A stretch of 64,000 bases of DNA from Echinicola rosea (lineage in GTDB: Bacteria > Bacteroidota > Bacteroidia > Cytophagales > Cyclobacteriaceae): contig NZ_CP040106.1 of the NCBI RefSeq assembly GCF_005281475.1, forward strand, positions 2,570,501 through 2,634,500, in the 5' to 3' direction. The position numbers and the translations under genes are program-made. Position 1 is the stretch's first letter. Every line of letters begins with the position of its first letter. Of the stretch, positions 43,221 through 52,789 are shown piece after piece. The notes beneath the pieces were generated by a model, which had not been told where the DNA came from, did not search any database, and worked only from the letters and a program-made list of their open reading frames with translations.

Positions 43221-45074
43221 TTATTCGTCTAATTGATCCAGTTCATGTAATTCTTCTGTAAAGCCCCCTGACAGTATCGGAAATCTACACCATGTCTTGG
43301 GATCCACATTGAAGTCGTCCAAATGGAAGGAAGGTGCCAAGCGCTCTCGTTTCCACTGATTCCTGGACCATAGCCGGAAGAATTTATGGATGTAAATTTT
43401 TAATTGAACGGGCGATATGTCAAGTTCTTGTTTTAGGATCAGGTAAATGTCAGCAGGTTTTCTGCGGTCTCGAATGGCTAAGCGTTCGATTTCGACAATG
43501 ACCGGATAGGGCATCAGGTCTTGTTCATCCGTTTGATGTTGCTCTTGTGGTCGCAGTTCGGCAGTAGGTTGAAGGGAATTTACCTTTCGGAGTCCTTTGT
43601 ATCCCAGCTCCTCCTCGGCCCATCTCAGCCACTGAAGGATAAAATCCTTGTCCACTGCAGCAATAGGGGAAATACTTCCGCTGGTGTCCCCGTCCATGGT
43701 GGCATACCCTACATCTCCTTCGCTCCTGTTTGAGGTGGCAAGGAGAAGGGCGTTGTTCAGGTTGGCGAGCATCCAGATGATGGGGGCTCGTACCCTGGCT
43801 TGGATATTTTGTAGGGTGATATCATCTTGGCTCCACGTGAGCTTTCTGTCAATGGCATTTTCTATTTTTTGGGTATAAGAACTTACCTCTTCACTGATTT
43901 TCCAGTCATAAAAGGTGGCCCCAAGGCTTTCTGCCAAGCTCCGCGCACTGGCCAACGTGTCATCTGAAGAGTTTTCGGAACCTTGGTAGGCGGTAGTCAA
44001 TATGTGCTTTACAACCGACTTTATCGGGGTGCTTTCATCTACGGAGATGCTTAAATGGCTCCGTTTTAGAAAATTGTCCAGCCCTAATTCGCTTATTCCT
44101 CTTCTGACCATTTCTGCCACCAAGGTAGCAATTGATGAAGAATCAGCACCTCCGCTGAGTGAAAGCACGAACCCTGTACTGCGACTTTTTCGCATATAAT
44201 CGAACAAGGCCAAACAAACTGCGGCGGTAAATTCCTCGTTCTTGTTGTGCGATGAATCTATTTTTGGTGCCGGGACAGGTGACGTTGAAAAGTCAATCCC
44301 ATAGATTTGGTAAGACTTATAAGAAAGCAATTTGTTTTTAATGAGCAATTTGCCGTTTTGGGCGAAAAGTATTTCTCCGTCAAAGATCATCCTTCCAGCC
44401 TCATTCCCCAACAAGTTGACATAAAAGTAGGCTGCATTCAGCGAAGCACTGCTTTCGGTGACAAGTTCTTCTCTATGTGCGCTTTTTCCCATGGCAAAGT
44501 GACTGGCGCTTGGATTGAATATAAGGTCCACATTGCGGTCCTTTAGGCGGTGGCCAGGACGAAGATCCCCTCTCCATGCATCTTCACAAATTTCAAATCC
44601 ATAAGTAATCCCTTTTTTGTTGAAAACAATGTCCCCAAAGGGAATACTCCTGCCATAAAAGTCCAACGAACCGATTTTTCCAGCTTCCCAAGGGGTGAAC
44701 CATCGAAATTCATAATGCACTCCATCGATGGCCAAGAATTGTTTGGCCATTATCCCTGAGACTTTTCCATCATCAAGCACGGCCGTACAATTATATAGTA
44801 GCTCTCCTATTCTTACGGGTAAGCCAATACAGACCGTCATATCCTTGGTGAAGGGGAGGAGTTTTTTGAGCTGTCCAAGGGCTTTCTCAGGGTACCACCT
44901 ACTTAGAAAGAGGTCTTCGCTACCATAGCCTGTGACGGCAAGTTCTGGAAAGCACAGCAGTTCGATTCCTGCTGCCTTGGCCTCTGTAATGGCATCAGAG
45001 ATATTTTTAAGGTTGCCTTCCCAATCAAGGGGAGTCTGATTGACAGTGGCCCCACCTATTTTCAAAATTGACAT
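43221..45074 (-). CDS. nadE: Glutamine-dependent NAD+ synthetase
   Basis: A 617-residue two-domain enzyme. The N-terminal nitrilase-type glutaminase (about 1-270) has the Glu in CFPELAVTGYG, a Lys in KQFLAIDG and the Cys in FEICEDAWRG. The C-terminal synthetase domain (about 290-590) has the PP-loop SLSGGADSSS and TSNRSEGDVGYATMDGD. It amidates nicotinic acid adenine dinucleotide to NAD+. It has its own -7 box in front. Confidence 0.95.
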   Translation of the reverse strand: MSILKIGGATVNQTPLDWEGNLKNISDAITEAKAAGIELLCFPELAVTGYGSEDLFLSRWYPEKALGQLKKLLPFTKDMTVCIGLPVRIGELLYNCTAVLDDGKVSGIMAKQFLAIDGVHYEFRWFTPWEAGKIGSLDFYGRSIPFGDIVFNKKGITYGFEICEDAWRGDLRPGHRLKDRNVDLIFNPSASHFAMGKSAHREELVTESSASLNAAYFYVNLLGNEAGRMIFDGEILFAQNGKLLIKNKLLSYKSYQIYGIDFSTSPVPAPKIDSSHNKNEEFTAAVCLALFDYMRKSRSTGFVLSLSGGADSSSIATLVAEMVRRGISELGLDNFLKRSHLSISVDESTPIKSVVKHILTTAYQGSENSSDDTLASARSLAESLGATFYDWKISEEVSSYTQKIENAIDRKLTWSQDDITLQNIQARVRAPIIWMLANLNNALLLATSNRSEGDVGYATMDGDTSGSISPIAAVDKDFILQWLRWAEEELGYKGLRKVNSLQPTAELRPQEQHQTDEQDLMPYPVIVEIERLAIRDRRKPADIYLILKQELDISPVQLKIYIHKFFRLWSRNQWKRERLAPSFHLDDFNVDPKTWCRFPILSGGFTEELHELDQLDE

Positions 45075-45151
45075 ATCGCAAGGTGAATTTTAAGTTAACC
45101 TTCCTTCAGACATAAGATGGAAGGCCGCTTAATACCGATTAACACAATGGG

Positions 45152-45159
45152 CAAATATA
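45152..45159 (-). promoter_or_regulatory. -7 promoter box of nadE
   Basis: Minus-strand TATATTTG, an exact TAnnTTTG match, 78 bases before the nadE ATG and 6 bases beyond the rnc stop. Confidence 0.5.
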
Positions 45160-45164
45160 GGGTA

Positions 45165-45908
45165 CTATAGGGCCAATTTTAGTTTTTCGCAGGCATTTTT
45201 TGCAGCTTCCTGCTCTGCTTTCTTTTTTGTAGGGCCTTTTCCCTCGGTAAAAACCTCCTTCTCGATCAATAAATCTATGGTGAATTCTTTAAAGCGCTGA
45301 GAGCCGGTTACCGATTGAAGGGTGAATTCCACCTCCTTATTTTCCCGTTGGGACCATTCTATGATCTTGCTTTTGAAATTGGTGATCGTAGTGATGATAT
45401 TCTCAAGGTCAAAATATGGGGATAGGATTCTGGAAAGGATGAATTTCCTGCAAAAGTCATAGCCTCTGTCCAGATAGACTGCGCCCACCAAAGCTTCCAA
45501 GGTATCACCGTAGATGGATTTGTGGGTGTAAAGCCCTTTGTCCGAGAGGTCCGATTCGACGATATTGGAAAGGCCGATTTTCTGTCCTACCCGGTTTAGG
45601 GATTCCCTGTTTACGATTCTGGAGCGGGTTTCGGTAAGGAAACCTTCGTCCCGGTAGGGGAATTTGATAAAAAGGTGTTCGGCTACTACTGCACCGAGGA
45701 CGGCATCGCCGAGAAATTCCAATCGCTCATTAGAAACTTTTATGCCTTGCCTGATTTCCTCTGCTGCTGAGGAATGTCGGACGGCGAGCTTATAAAGCGA
45801 CAAATTCAAAGGCTTGCTGCCTACCATTAACTTGATGGCAGCAGCAAGCCTTTTATCTTTTTTATTATAAAGTAGTTCGTGTAATCTGAGTCTTCGAAAT
45901 ATTTTCAA
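45165..45908 (-). CDS. rnc: Ribonuclease III
   Basis: A 247-residue double-stranded RNA endonuclease. The signature NERLEFLGDAVLG (about 60-72) carries the catalytic acidic residues; a second acidic site lies at GDTLEALVGAVYLD. The C-terminal dsRNA-binding domain ends with KGPTKKKAEQEAAKNACEKL. The start is TTG 45908, 7 bases after the fabF stop, with no alternative ATG before residue 28. It is the last gene of acpP-fabF-rnc, an arrangement conserved in many bacteria. Confidence 0.94.
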   Translation of the reverse strand: MKIFRRLRLHELLYNKKDKRLAAAIKLMVGSKPLNLSLYKLAVRHSSAAEEIRQGIKVSNERLEFLGDAVLGAVVAEHLFIKFPYRDEGFLTETRSRIVNRESLNRVGQKIGLSNIVESDLSDKGLYTHKSIYGDTLEALVGAVYLDRGYDFCRKFILSRILSPYFDLENIITTITNFKSKIIEWSQRENKEVEFTLQSVTGSQRFKEFTIDLLIEKEVFTEGKGPTKKKAEQEAAKNACEKLKLAL

Positions 45909-45915
45909 GGTCGGT

Positions 45916-47169
45916 TTACTCAGTTATTTTTTTGAAAATGACAGAGGCATTATGTCCGCCAAATCCAAAGGTATTACTCAAAGCTACATTTACTTCCCGC
46001 TCCTGGGCTTTGTTGAAAGTCAAGTTCAGCTTTTCATCAAACGCTTCGTCTTTGGTGAAGTGGTTGATCGTCGGCGGTACCAAGTCATGGTTAATGGCCA
46101 TGATAGAAGCGATGGCCTCAATGGCACCGGCGGCACCAAGAAGGTGTCCTGTCATGGATTTGGTACTGCTGATATTGAGGTTGTAAGCATGGTCACCAAA
46201 GATCCGCTGTATGGCTTTGATTTCACTTACGTCTCCCAATGGAGTGGAGGTACCGTGTACATTGATGTAATCGACCTCTTCCGGTTTTATTCCGGCATCT
46301 TCCAGTGCAAACTTCATCACATTGCCAGCGCCTACTCCTTCAGGGTGTGGTGCTGTGATATGGTGAGCGTCTGCGGACATGCCGCTACCGATGATCTCCG
46401 CATAGATTTTGGCTCCACGTGCTTTTGCGTGTTCATATTCTTCCAGGATAATGGCTCCAGCGCCTTCACCGAGGACAAAACCGTCACGGTCTTTGTCAAA
46501 CGGTCGGGAAGCGGTTTCTGGATCATCATTACGTTGGGAAAGTGCTTTTAGCGCATTGAATCCACCAACACCTGCCTCTGTGACAGCAGCTTCAGAACCT
46601 CCGGAAACAAAAACATTGGCCTTGCCCAGCCGGATGTAATTGTAGGCATCAATCAGGGCATTTGTGCCAGAAGCACATGCGGATACCGTCACAAAGTTGG
46701 GACCTTGAAGGCCATACTTCATGGAGATAAATCCTGCACTGATGTCAGCGATCATTTTGGGAATAAAGAACGGGTTGAAACGAGGCGTTCCATCACCAGT
46801 AGCAAAACTGACTACTTCGTCCTGAAAAGTCTTCAAGCCCCCAATGCCAGAACCCCAGATCACACCGGCCTTACTAAGGTCTATCTTATCAAGGTCCAGT
46901 CCGGAGTCTTTCATGGCTTCCTCAGATGCGATAACGGCATACTGGGTGAAAGGATCCATTTTCCGGGCTTCTTTTCTATCAATAAATTGCTCGATGTCGA
47001 GGCCTTTGACCTCGCAAGCAAATTGAGTTTTGAATTTTGAGGCGTCGAATCTCGTAATAGGAGCAGCACCACTTACCCCATTAGCTAGCCCCTTCCAGTA
47101 TTCTGGAACGGTGTTTCCCAATGGCGTAAGGGCGCCTAAACCTGTTACTACAACTCTTTTTAAATTCAT
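45916..47169 (-). CDS. fabF: Beta-ketoacyl-ACP synthase II
   Basis: A 417-residue condensing enzyme of fatty-acid elongation. Catalytic triad: Cys in SVSACASGTNA (about 163), His in NVHGTSTPLGD (about 304) and His in SMTGHLLGAAG (about 341). It sits 22 bases after acpP and 7 bases before rnc. Length and motifs are fully typical, clearly a housekeeping FabF rather than part of the PKS cluster. Confidence 0.96.
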   Translation of the reverse strand: MNLKRVVVTGLGALTPLGNTVPEYWKGLANGVSGAAPITRFDASKFKTQFACEVKGLDIEQFIDRKEARKMDPFTQYAVIASEEAMKDSGLDLDKIDLSKAGVIWGSGIGGLKTFQDEVVSFATGDGTPRFNPFFIPKMIADISAGFISMKYGLQGPNFVTVSACASGTNALIDAYNYIRLGKANVFVSGGSEAAVTEAGVGGFNALKALSQRNDDPETASRPFDKDRDGFVLGEGAGAIILEEYEHAKARGAKIYAEIIGSGMSADAHHITAPHPEGVGAGNVMKFALEDAGIKPEEVDYINVHGTSTPLGDVSEIKAIQRIFGDHAYNLNISSTKSMTGHLLGAAGAIEAIASIMAINHDLVPPTINHFTKDEAFDEKLNLTFNKAQEREVNVALSNTFGFGGHNASVIFKKITE

Positions 47170-47191
47170 AAATGAATTTTGAGAAGTTAAA

Positions 47192-47428
47192 TTATTTTAC
47201 GTTTGCTTCCAGGTAGCTTACTGCTTGACCTACGGTGCCGATCTGCTCAGCTTGGTCATCTGGAATAGAAATGTTGAATTCTTTTTCGAATTCCATGATA
47301 AGCTCAACCGTATCCAAAGAGTCAGCGCCAAGATCATTAGTGAAGCTTGCTTCAGGAGTTACTTCAGATTCTTCTACGCCTAACTTATCCACGATAATGG
47401 CTTTTACTTTTTGTGCAATTTCAGACAT
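47192..47428 (-). CDS. acpP: Acyl carrier protein
   Basis: A 78-residue acidic helical protein carrying acyl chains in fatty-acid synthesis. The phosphopantetheine site is S37 in [11 protein letters not shown]. It heads the acpP-fabF-rnc operon. Whether this carrier is modified by a separate AcpS or by the Sfp-type enzyme in this window cannot be told. Confidence 0.97.
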   Translation of the reverse strand: MSEIAQKVKAIIVDKLGVEESEVTPEASFTNDLGADSLDTVELIMEFEKEFNISIPDDQAEQIGTVGQAVSYLEANVK

Positions 47429-47528
47429 TTTGTGATTAGTTTAGTTAAAACACTCCGCAAAGAAATATATTTAATACCTTAATGTCAAAAAAAACCGATA
47501 ACTAAATTTAAGATATTCCGGTGAAACA

Positions 47529-47557
47529 TTGAAGTTGAGCAATTATTTTTAATTTTG
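47529..47557 (+). promoter_or_regulatory. Promoter of the IPExxxVDY-pyk operon
   Basis: TTG (47529-47531), 18 bases, TAATTTTG (47550-47557), matching the Bacteroidetes -33/-7 consensus; 22 bases before the ATG. Confidence 0.6.
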
Positions 47558-47579
47558 TTCTTTTAAAAACCCTCCCTTC

Positions 47580-48008
47580 ATGAGGAAAACAAAACTCCAG
47601 GTAGAACATGATTATGATTTTGATCTTTTGGGTCTGGTAGCTCCATTGAAGGACTACAAGATGGCTTGGGTGGTCAATAGTTTTCTGGGAATCAGGATGA
47701 TAAAGATCGAGGATTTTAAATTGGAGTTTCTGAATCAGCCCAAGTTGGAGATTTCCAGGTACATTTTGGAAAAAGATCACGGGTATATTCAGTTATTAAA
47801 GAACCGTTCTTTTTCAGATTCGGGACAAACGCTGTATCTTGTGCCGGAATTAAAGATTATGGATTATTTTCTCCTTCTACAGGATTTCACCCAGGAGACT
47901 AACCTTAATCATTGTATTGGGCAGCTTTCTGAGAGTAGCTATGTACAGAATATAGTTAAGTTGGATGTGAGCAAATTAAAATCAAAAGAGAACCTATTAA
48001 CCTATTAA
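47580..48008 (+). CDS. IPExxxVDY family protein
   Basis: A 142-residue protein of a Bacteroidetes-specific family of unknown function. The family name motif appears as VPELKIMDYFLLL (about 88-100). No signal peptide or membrane segment. It is regularly encoded directly before pyruvate kinase, as here (19 bases), suggesting a link to glycolytic control or simply co-expression. Confidence 0.8.
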   Translation: MRKTKLQVEHDYDFDLLGLVAPLKDYKMAWVVNSFLGIRMIKIEDFKLEFLNQPKLEISRYILEKDHGYIQLLKNRSFSDSGQTLYLVPELKIMDYFLLLQDFTQETNLNHCIGQLSESSYVQNIVKLDVSKLKSKENLLTY

Positions 48009-48027
48009 ATATAATAATATACAAACA

Positions 48028-49464
48028 ATGAACTTACCCATCGCGAATAAGAAGACCAAGATTTTGGCTACAGTTGGGCCGGCTTCAAACAACGAAAAGA
48101 CACTTACCGAACTGGTAAAGGCCGGAGTCAATGTTTTCAGGCTGAATTTTTCCCATGGAAACCATGAAGTGCATGCCGAAGTGATCCAGTTGATCCGTAA
48201 GATTAACAAAGACTATGGATTGAACGTAGGGATCTTGCAGGATTTACAAGGACCTAAAATCCGTGTCGGTGAAGTAGAAAACAATGGAGTGGAGATCAAA
48301 GAAGGCGATCCTATCACGATTACCAATGACGCGGTAATCGGTACGTCGTCTTTGGTGAGCACCGTTTACCAAAACCTTCCACAGGATGTAGTTGCTGGAG
48401 ACAGGATTTTGATCGATGATGGTAATCTTGAGGTGGCCGTAAACAGTACTGATGGAAAAAATGTAAACTGTACCGTCGTACACGGAGGAATTCTAAAATC
48501 CAGAAAAGGCATCAACTTGCCCAATACGAAAGTGAGTGCACCATCACTGACAGAAAAGGATAAAGAGGACTTGGCGTTTGGCCTCGAAAATGAAGTGGAT
48601 TGGATTGCGCTTAGTTTTGTCCGTTCTGCTGAGGATATCATTGACCTTAAGAAAAGAATAGATGCCAAAGGAAAAGCGTGTAAGATCGTAGCGAAGATCG
48701 AAAAGCCCGAAGCCCTTGACAACATCGATGAAATCATCGAAGTGACAGACGGTGTGATGGTGGCCCGTGGGGACCTTGGTGTGGAAGTGCCTATGGAGAT
48801 GGTGCCGCTATGGCAAAAGAGAATAGTAGAAAAGTGCAAGCAAGCCAGCAAACCCGTGATCATTGCTACGCAGATGCTGGAAAGCATGATCCAAAACCCA
48901 CGCCCTACCCGTGCAGAAACCAATGACGTGGCCAATGCCGTATTGGATGGTGCAGATGCAGTGATGCTTTCAGCCGAAACTGCTTCCGGTGCATATCCTG
49001 TCCATGCCGTCCAGGCAATGACCAAAGTGATCCAATATGTAGAGAACAATTCCGATGTTTACCATTACCTCTATGATATTCCAGAAAACAGTAATTACTT
49101 TGTGAGCAACAATGTCATCATGATGGCTTCTGGCCTGTCCAAAAATGTCAATGCGAAGGCCATTGTGGGGATTACCGCTTCTGGGTTTACGGCTTTTAGG
49201 ATCGCTTCCCACCGACCATTTGCCAAAAACTTTGTGTTTACCCATAATAAGACGCTGATCACCCAACTTAGCTTAGTATGGGGCGTGACGGCTTATTTCT
49301 TTGAAGGAAAACAAGTATCGACTGATGATACCATTACATTTATCCAGGATACGCTGAAGGAAAAAGGCCATCTAAATGTAGGTGATATTATGATCAATAC
49401 CGCTAGCATGCCACTACAGGACAAAGGCAAGACCAATATGCTTAAAATCCACATGGTGGAGTAG
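48028..49464 (+). CDS. pyk: Pyruvate kinase
   Basis: A 478-residue glycolytic enzyme converting phosphoenolpyruvate and ADP to pyruvate and ATP. Motifs include TVGPAS (N terminus), NFSHGN, the active-site KIEKPEALDNIDEI (about 225-238), MVARGDLGVE and ATQMLESM. The C-terminal allosteric domain is present. An intrinsic terminator follows. Confidence 0.97.
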   Translation: MNLPIANKKTKILATVGPASNNEKTLTELVKAGVNVFRLNFSHGNHEVHAEVIQLIRKINKDYGLNVGILQDLQGPKIRVGEVENNGVEIKEGDPITITNDAVIGTSSLVSTVYQNLPQDVVAGDRILIDDGNLEVAVNSTDGKNVNCTVVHGGILKSRKGINLPNTKVSAPSLTEKDKEDLAFGLENEVDWIALSFVRSAEDIIDLKKRIDAKGKACKIVAKIEKPEALDNIDEIIEVTDGVMVARGDLGVEVPMEMVPLWQKRIVEKCKQASKPVIIATQMLESMIQNPRPTRAETNDVANAVLDGADAVMLSAETASGAYPVHAVQAMTKVIQYVENNSDVYHYLYDIPENSNYFVSNNVIMMASGLSKNVNAKAIVGITASGFTAFRIASHRPFAKNFVFTHNKTLITQLSLVWGVTAYFFEGKQVSTDDTITFIQDTLKEKGHLNVGDIMINTASMPLQDKGKTNMLKIHMVE

Positions 49465-49495
49465 AAGGTCGTTACCTATAGGTTTTTAACCTGTG

Positions 49496-49523
49496 GCACC
49501 TCGTGGAAACGGGGTGCTTTTTT
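49496..49523 (+). terminator. Intrinsic terminator of pyk
   Basis: GCACCTCG (49496-49503) pairs, with one G-U, with CGGGGTGC (49510-49517), 6-base loop, followed by six T. Confidence 0.85.
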
Positions 49524-49664
49524 ATTGGGTAAAGCCTAACTTGGAAAATGGGTAAGGAGTCATCTGTATCATTCAGATCGTTCTTCCTTCTTCGGGCTTC
49601 AAGCTTGCGACTTTACTCTTTCTTTGCTCTTTTCCCTTTAATCACAGCCAAGACTTCCTGTAGT

Positions 49665-51233
49665 TTAGCTACTGACAGGGCCCTTAGGAGCAACCATAAG
49701 CACCTTTTCCTGATCGACCATTACAGCACCAGCGGGTGAGCCTTTTACTTTTCTGACATATTTGCAAGGCGTGTAAATCACCGCGGCAAGAGATTCGTTT
49801 TTGCTTTTTGAGTAGTAGGCAGCCAACTCGGCGGCTCTTTCCAGGGTGGTTTGAGGAATGGGTTGGCCTGATTTGTATTTAATGATGACATGGGATCCTG
49901 CGACATCTTTAGCGTGAAGCCATACGTCATCTTTCCAACTGTAGTACCTGAGCATTTGGTCATTCGACTTAGCGGATTTGCCCACTAATATTTCAAAGTC
50001 ATCTATTTCAAACCGCTTAAATGGGAGATTGGTTTGGTCTTCCTTGGGTTTTGTAGATAATTGATGGGTTTTGGAAAATGCTCTTAGTTCTTTAAAATTG
50101 TCAATAGGAGCCAGCTCTTCCAATAATGTTTCCAGCTGCAGGTAGTAATCTTCTTTCTCCGATAGATTCTTTTGGAGCTGTTGGATTTCTAGTTTCCTGT
50201 TTTTTGATTTACGGTAGAGGTTTTCGGCGTATTTTTGGGGGGTAAGCCCTTTTTTCAGCTTAATGATGGTTTCCTTGTTTTGATAGAAGTCAAACAAAGT
50301 GGTTGTTTCAGCTCCTTGTGGGATTTGGTGGAGGTTGGCCATGATCACATCGGCCGTTTGGCTGGGTGGGGGGCTGTCTTGCAGCTCGGCCAGTTTGTTT
50401 GATGTTTTGTTTAGGTATGTATTGGTTTTCTTTTTTTGGTCTTCCAGCTTCTTTACCAATAGGCCTTTTTCTTTTTCGAAGGCTTGATGAATGACCGCAT
50501 GTTGAAAGTAGGCATTGCAGCTTTCTGTAGGGTCTGCCGAAGAAAATATGGCATTTTGGACAGGGAGAAGGGTAAGCTGATATTGGTCATTTTTCTTGAT
50601 GATGCTGAAGAGGGGGGCATTCAGCATGTCGAGCATTTCTTGCATTAACTGCCACTTGGTTTCGATATCCGCCTCTATGTACCCGTGGGACTTTAGCCAT
50701 TCGCGTGGGATTTTTCCAAGTGTCGGTAAGAATGCGGCAGCTTTTCCTTCCAGTTTTAGGAATTCTTCGTAGGAAAGGTCCAAGTGCCTCTCCAGTTCAT
50801 GTAGAGCGATATTGTGGTCTTCTTTGAGTTCATTTCTAAATAGGGCTTTAGGGTGTTGATGATCGCCATATGAATAAAGAAGTATGTTGCTGCGGCTTCC
50901 ATGAAGTTTGAAGAGCAGGGTTTTTTGGGACTTGAAATCAAACCTGAATGCCCTCTCAAATGATAATGCTCTAACGGAAACAACTGTATCTCCGATCAGC
51001 TCCGGAAATAGGTCAACGCTATTTTTTTTGCTGCGCTTGTAATCCTCCGGAAAACAAATGCAGGGGTTGGAAGGGCTCAGGTTGGCCCTTAGGTAATGGG
51101 ATTGTTCATCATCAGCGAACCCCATGACCAATTCGTCTTTGTGCTGGGAAAAACAGGTGACCAACTCCAGTCCCGCGAAGGTTGTCTCCAGTTCTGGACA
51201 GAGGTATTTAAGGAAATGGTAATTAAGATGCAT
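49665..51233 (-). CDS. NFACT-family protein (RqcH-like ribosome quality-control factor)
   Basis: A 522-residue protein: NFACT-N domain (about 1-190), central helical/coiled-coil arm (about 240-390) and the C-terminal NFACT-R (DUF814) domain, with DVWLHAKDVAGSHVIIK (about 436-452) and a basic end. RqcH proteins bind stalled large ribosomal subunits and recruit tRNA-Ala for C-terminal tailing. Bacteroidetes members lack some of the Firmicute active-site residues, so tailing here is not certain. It follows the MBL gene by 2 bases. Confidence 0.8.
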   Translation of the reverse strand: MHLNYHFLKYLCPELETTFAGLELVTCFSQHKDELVMGFADDEQSHYLRANLSPSNPCICFPEDYKRSKKNSVDLFPELIGDTVVSVRALSFERAFRFDFKSQKTLLFKLHGSRSNILLYSYGDHQHPKALFRNELKEDHNIALHELERHLDLSYEEFLKLEGKAAAFLPTLGKIPREWLKSHGYIEADIETKWQLMQEMLDMLNAPLFSIIKKNDQYQLTLLPVQNAIFSSADPTESCNAYFQHAVIHQAFEKEKGLLVKKLEDQKKKTNTYLNKTSNKLAELQDSPPPSQTADVIMANLHQIPQGAETTTLFDFYQNKETIIKLKKGLTPQKYAENLYRKSKNRKLEIQQLQKNLSEKEDYYLQLETLLEELAPIDNFKELRAFSKTHQLSTKPKEDQTNLPFKRFEIDDFEILVGKSAKSNDQMLRYYSWKDDVWLHAKDVAGSHVIIKYKSGQPIPQTTLERAAELAAYYSKSKNESLAAVIYTPCKYVRKVKGSPAGAVMVDQEKVLMVAPKGPVSS

Positions 51234-51235
51234 GG

Positions 51236-51997
51236 TTATAGGCTGATCGTAAGGCCATCATAGGCTAAGAAGACATTATCTGGCAGCTTTTCTTCCACCT
51301 TTTGGTGCGAACCAAGTTTATGGCTGATGTGGGTGAGGTAAGCTTTTTCAGGCTTGATGATGTCAATGAGTTCCAGCGCTTCGGAGAGAGTAAGGTGGGA
51401 GAGATGTTCTTTGAGCTGGAGGGCATTTAGCACCAGAACTTTCGTGCCCCTTACTTTTTCCAACTCTTCTTCGTCGATGTATTTTGCATCGGTGATGTAG
51501 GTAAAATCCTTTATTCTATAGCCAAAGACAGGTAACTTATAATGCATGACCAGAATAGGTGTGAATGTCGTTCCGAGCACTTCAAATGGCTTGTTGCTGA
51601 TTTCATTGGTGACTACCTGAGGGACGCCTGGGTATTTTTTTGGGGCAAAGACATATGAAAATTCCCTTTGGAGCTGGTCAAGTACAGCAGCGGTGCCATA
51701 GAGCGGCATGTCTTTCATCTGCATAAAATTAAATGGCCTGATATCGTCCATTCCGGCAGTATGGTCTTTATGCTCGTGCGTATAGATGATGGCGTCCAAT
51801 TGACGAATGCCTTCACGCAGCATTTGTGCCCTAAAGTCTGGGCCGGTGTCAATCACAAAGCTATTGTCGTTTACTTTTAGGTGGATGGAGCTTCTCAGTC
51901 TTTTGTCCCTAAAATCGACAGAACTGCATGTTTCGCATGTACAACCGATTACTGGGATTCCTTGTGATGTTCCTGTTCCTAGAAAAGTAACTTTCAT
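51236..51997 (-). CDS. MBL-fold metallo-hydrolase (PhnP-like)
   Basis: A 253-residue enzyme with GTGTSQGIPVIGCTCETCS at the N terminus, a Cys-pair insertion shared with PhnP-type phosphodiesterases, and the metal motif THEHKDHTAGMDD (about 73-85). PhnP hydrolyses cyclic phosphoribose phosphates, but no phosphonate genes are present here, so the Bacteroidetes enzyme likely acts on another cyclic or phosphodiester substrate. Forms an operon with the NFACT gene. Confidence 0.82.
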   Translation of the reverse strand: MKVTFLGTGTSQGIPVIGCTCETCSSVDFRDKRLRSSIHLKVNDNSFVIDTGPDFRAQMLREGIRQLDAIIYTHEHKDHTAGMDDIRPFNFMQMKDMPLYGTAAVLDQLQREFSYVFAPKKYPGVPQVVTNEISNKPFEVLGTTFTPILVMHYKLPVFGYRIKDFTYITDAKYIDEEELEKVRGTKVLVLNALQLKEHLSHLTLSEALELIDIIKPEKAYLTHISHKLGSHQKVEEKLPDNVFLAYDGLTISL

Positions 51998-52104
51998 TTT
52001 TTTGTTATTCTTATATTTACTGTTTTCCCGCGCAATAAAAGAGAGAGGGGTGGATCATAAGCGCAGGAGTGCAAATCCTCCGAGGTACAGCTGGAGTTTG
52101 ATGA

Positions 52105-52383
52105 TCAGAGCTTCAGTTCAGTTTGCTGTAGCTCGACATAGAAATCTTGGTTCTTTTTGTTCTCGAATTCTTTCGGATTAAAATCAAGCTCTTTTAGAAT
52201 GTCTATCAGGGTGTTTACCTTTCCTTCTAGCGTGTAATATTTATTTATTATTACGACTTTGGTGTCTTTTAAGATACAGTAGCCTGACTTAAAGTTCCCT
52301 TTTTCATACCGGAGCATATAGTCCGATTCAGCAAAAAGACTTTCGATTTTATCCAGATAAGTTTTTGTGTACTTTATTGCCAT
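52105..52383 (-). CDS. Conserved small hypothetical protein
   Basis: A 92-residue charged protein with alternating beta/alpha pattern (GNFKSGYCILKDTKVVIINKYY). No signal peptide, membrane segment or known motif. It follows the response regulators by 20 bases and probably belongs to their operon. I do not recognise a function. Confidence 0.65.
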   Translation of the reverse strand: MAIKYTKTYLDKIESLFAESDYMLRYEKGNFKSGYCILKDTKVVIINKYYTLEGKVNTLIDILKELDFNPKEFENKKNQDFYVELQQTELKL

Positions 52384-52403
52384 CAGGAATTTACAATATG
52401 GGA

Positions 52404-52787
52404 TTATTTTGGGCCAAGGTGTTTTTTGACGGTGGATAGCAATAGGTCATAGTCCAGTGGCTTCTGGAGGTAATCATTGAGCCCCGCCTGTTTAAAGTCC
52501 TCCATGGTGTAGTTTTTGTAATTGCCCGTAATGGCTATGACTGGAATGGCAGCTTTTTTAGGATCGCTAAGTGCCCGGATGGCCTTGGTACATTCGATAC
52601 CGTCCATTTTGGGCATGTTGATATCCATAAGGATTAGGTCATAATCTTCCTCTGCTAGTTTATCCAGAACTTGTTTGCCGTTTTTGACAGCGGTAATTTC
52701 ATAATTTTCAAACAACAGAACGTTTTTAGTCAGGTTGATAATCACCGAACTGTCTTCAGCTACTAAAACTTTTTTGCTCTCGCTCAT
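52404..52787 (-). CDS. Single-domain response regulator
   Basis: A 127-residue CheY-like receiver. The phosphoacceptor Asp lies in LILMDINMPKMDG (about 55), with acidic pocket AEDSS and the conserved Lys in YLQKPLD. There is no output domain, so it acts by protein interaction or as a phosphorelay intermediate. It starts 2 bases after a receiver-Hpt protein, and no histidine kinase is encoded nearby. Confidence 0.9.
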   Translation of the reverse strand: MSESKKVLVAEDSSVIINLTKNVLLFENYEITAVKNGKQVLDKLAEEDYDLILMDINMPKMDGIECTKAIRALSDPKKAAIPVIAITGNYKNYTMEDFKQAGLNDYLQKPLDYDLLLSTVKKHLGPK

Positions 52788-52789
52788 TT

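Noticed and set aside
45916..47428. fabF/acpP as part of the polyketide locus
   Set aside because: They form the standard acpP-fabF-rnc housekeeping operon, over 15 kb away with typical primary-metabolism motifs.
48366..49049. 227-codon minus-strand frame opposite pyk
   Set aside because: Antisense shadow of pyruvate kinase, Ser/Thr-rich without domains.
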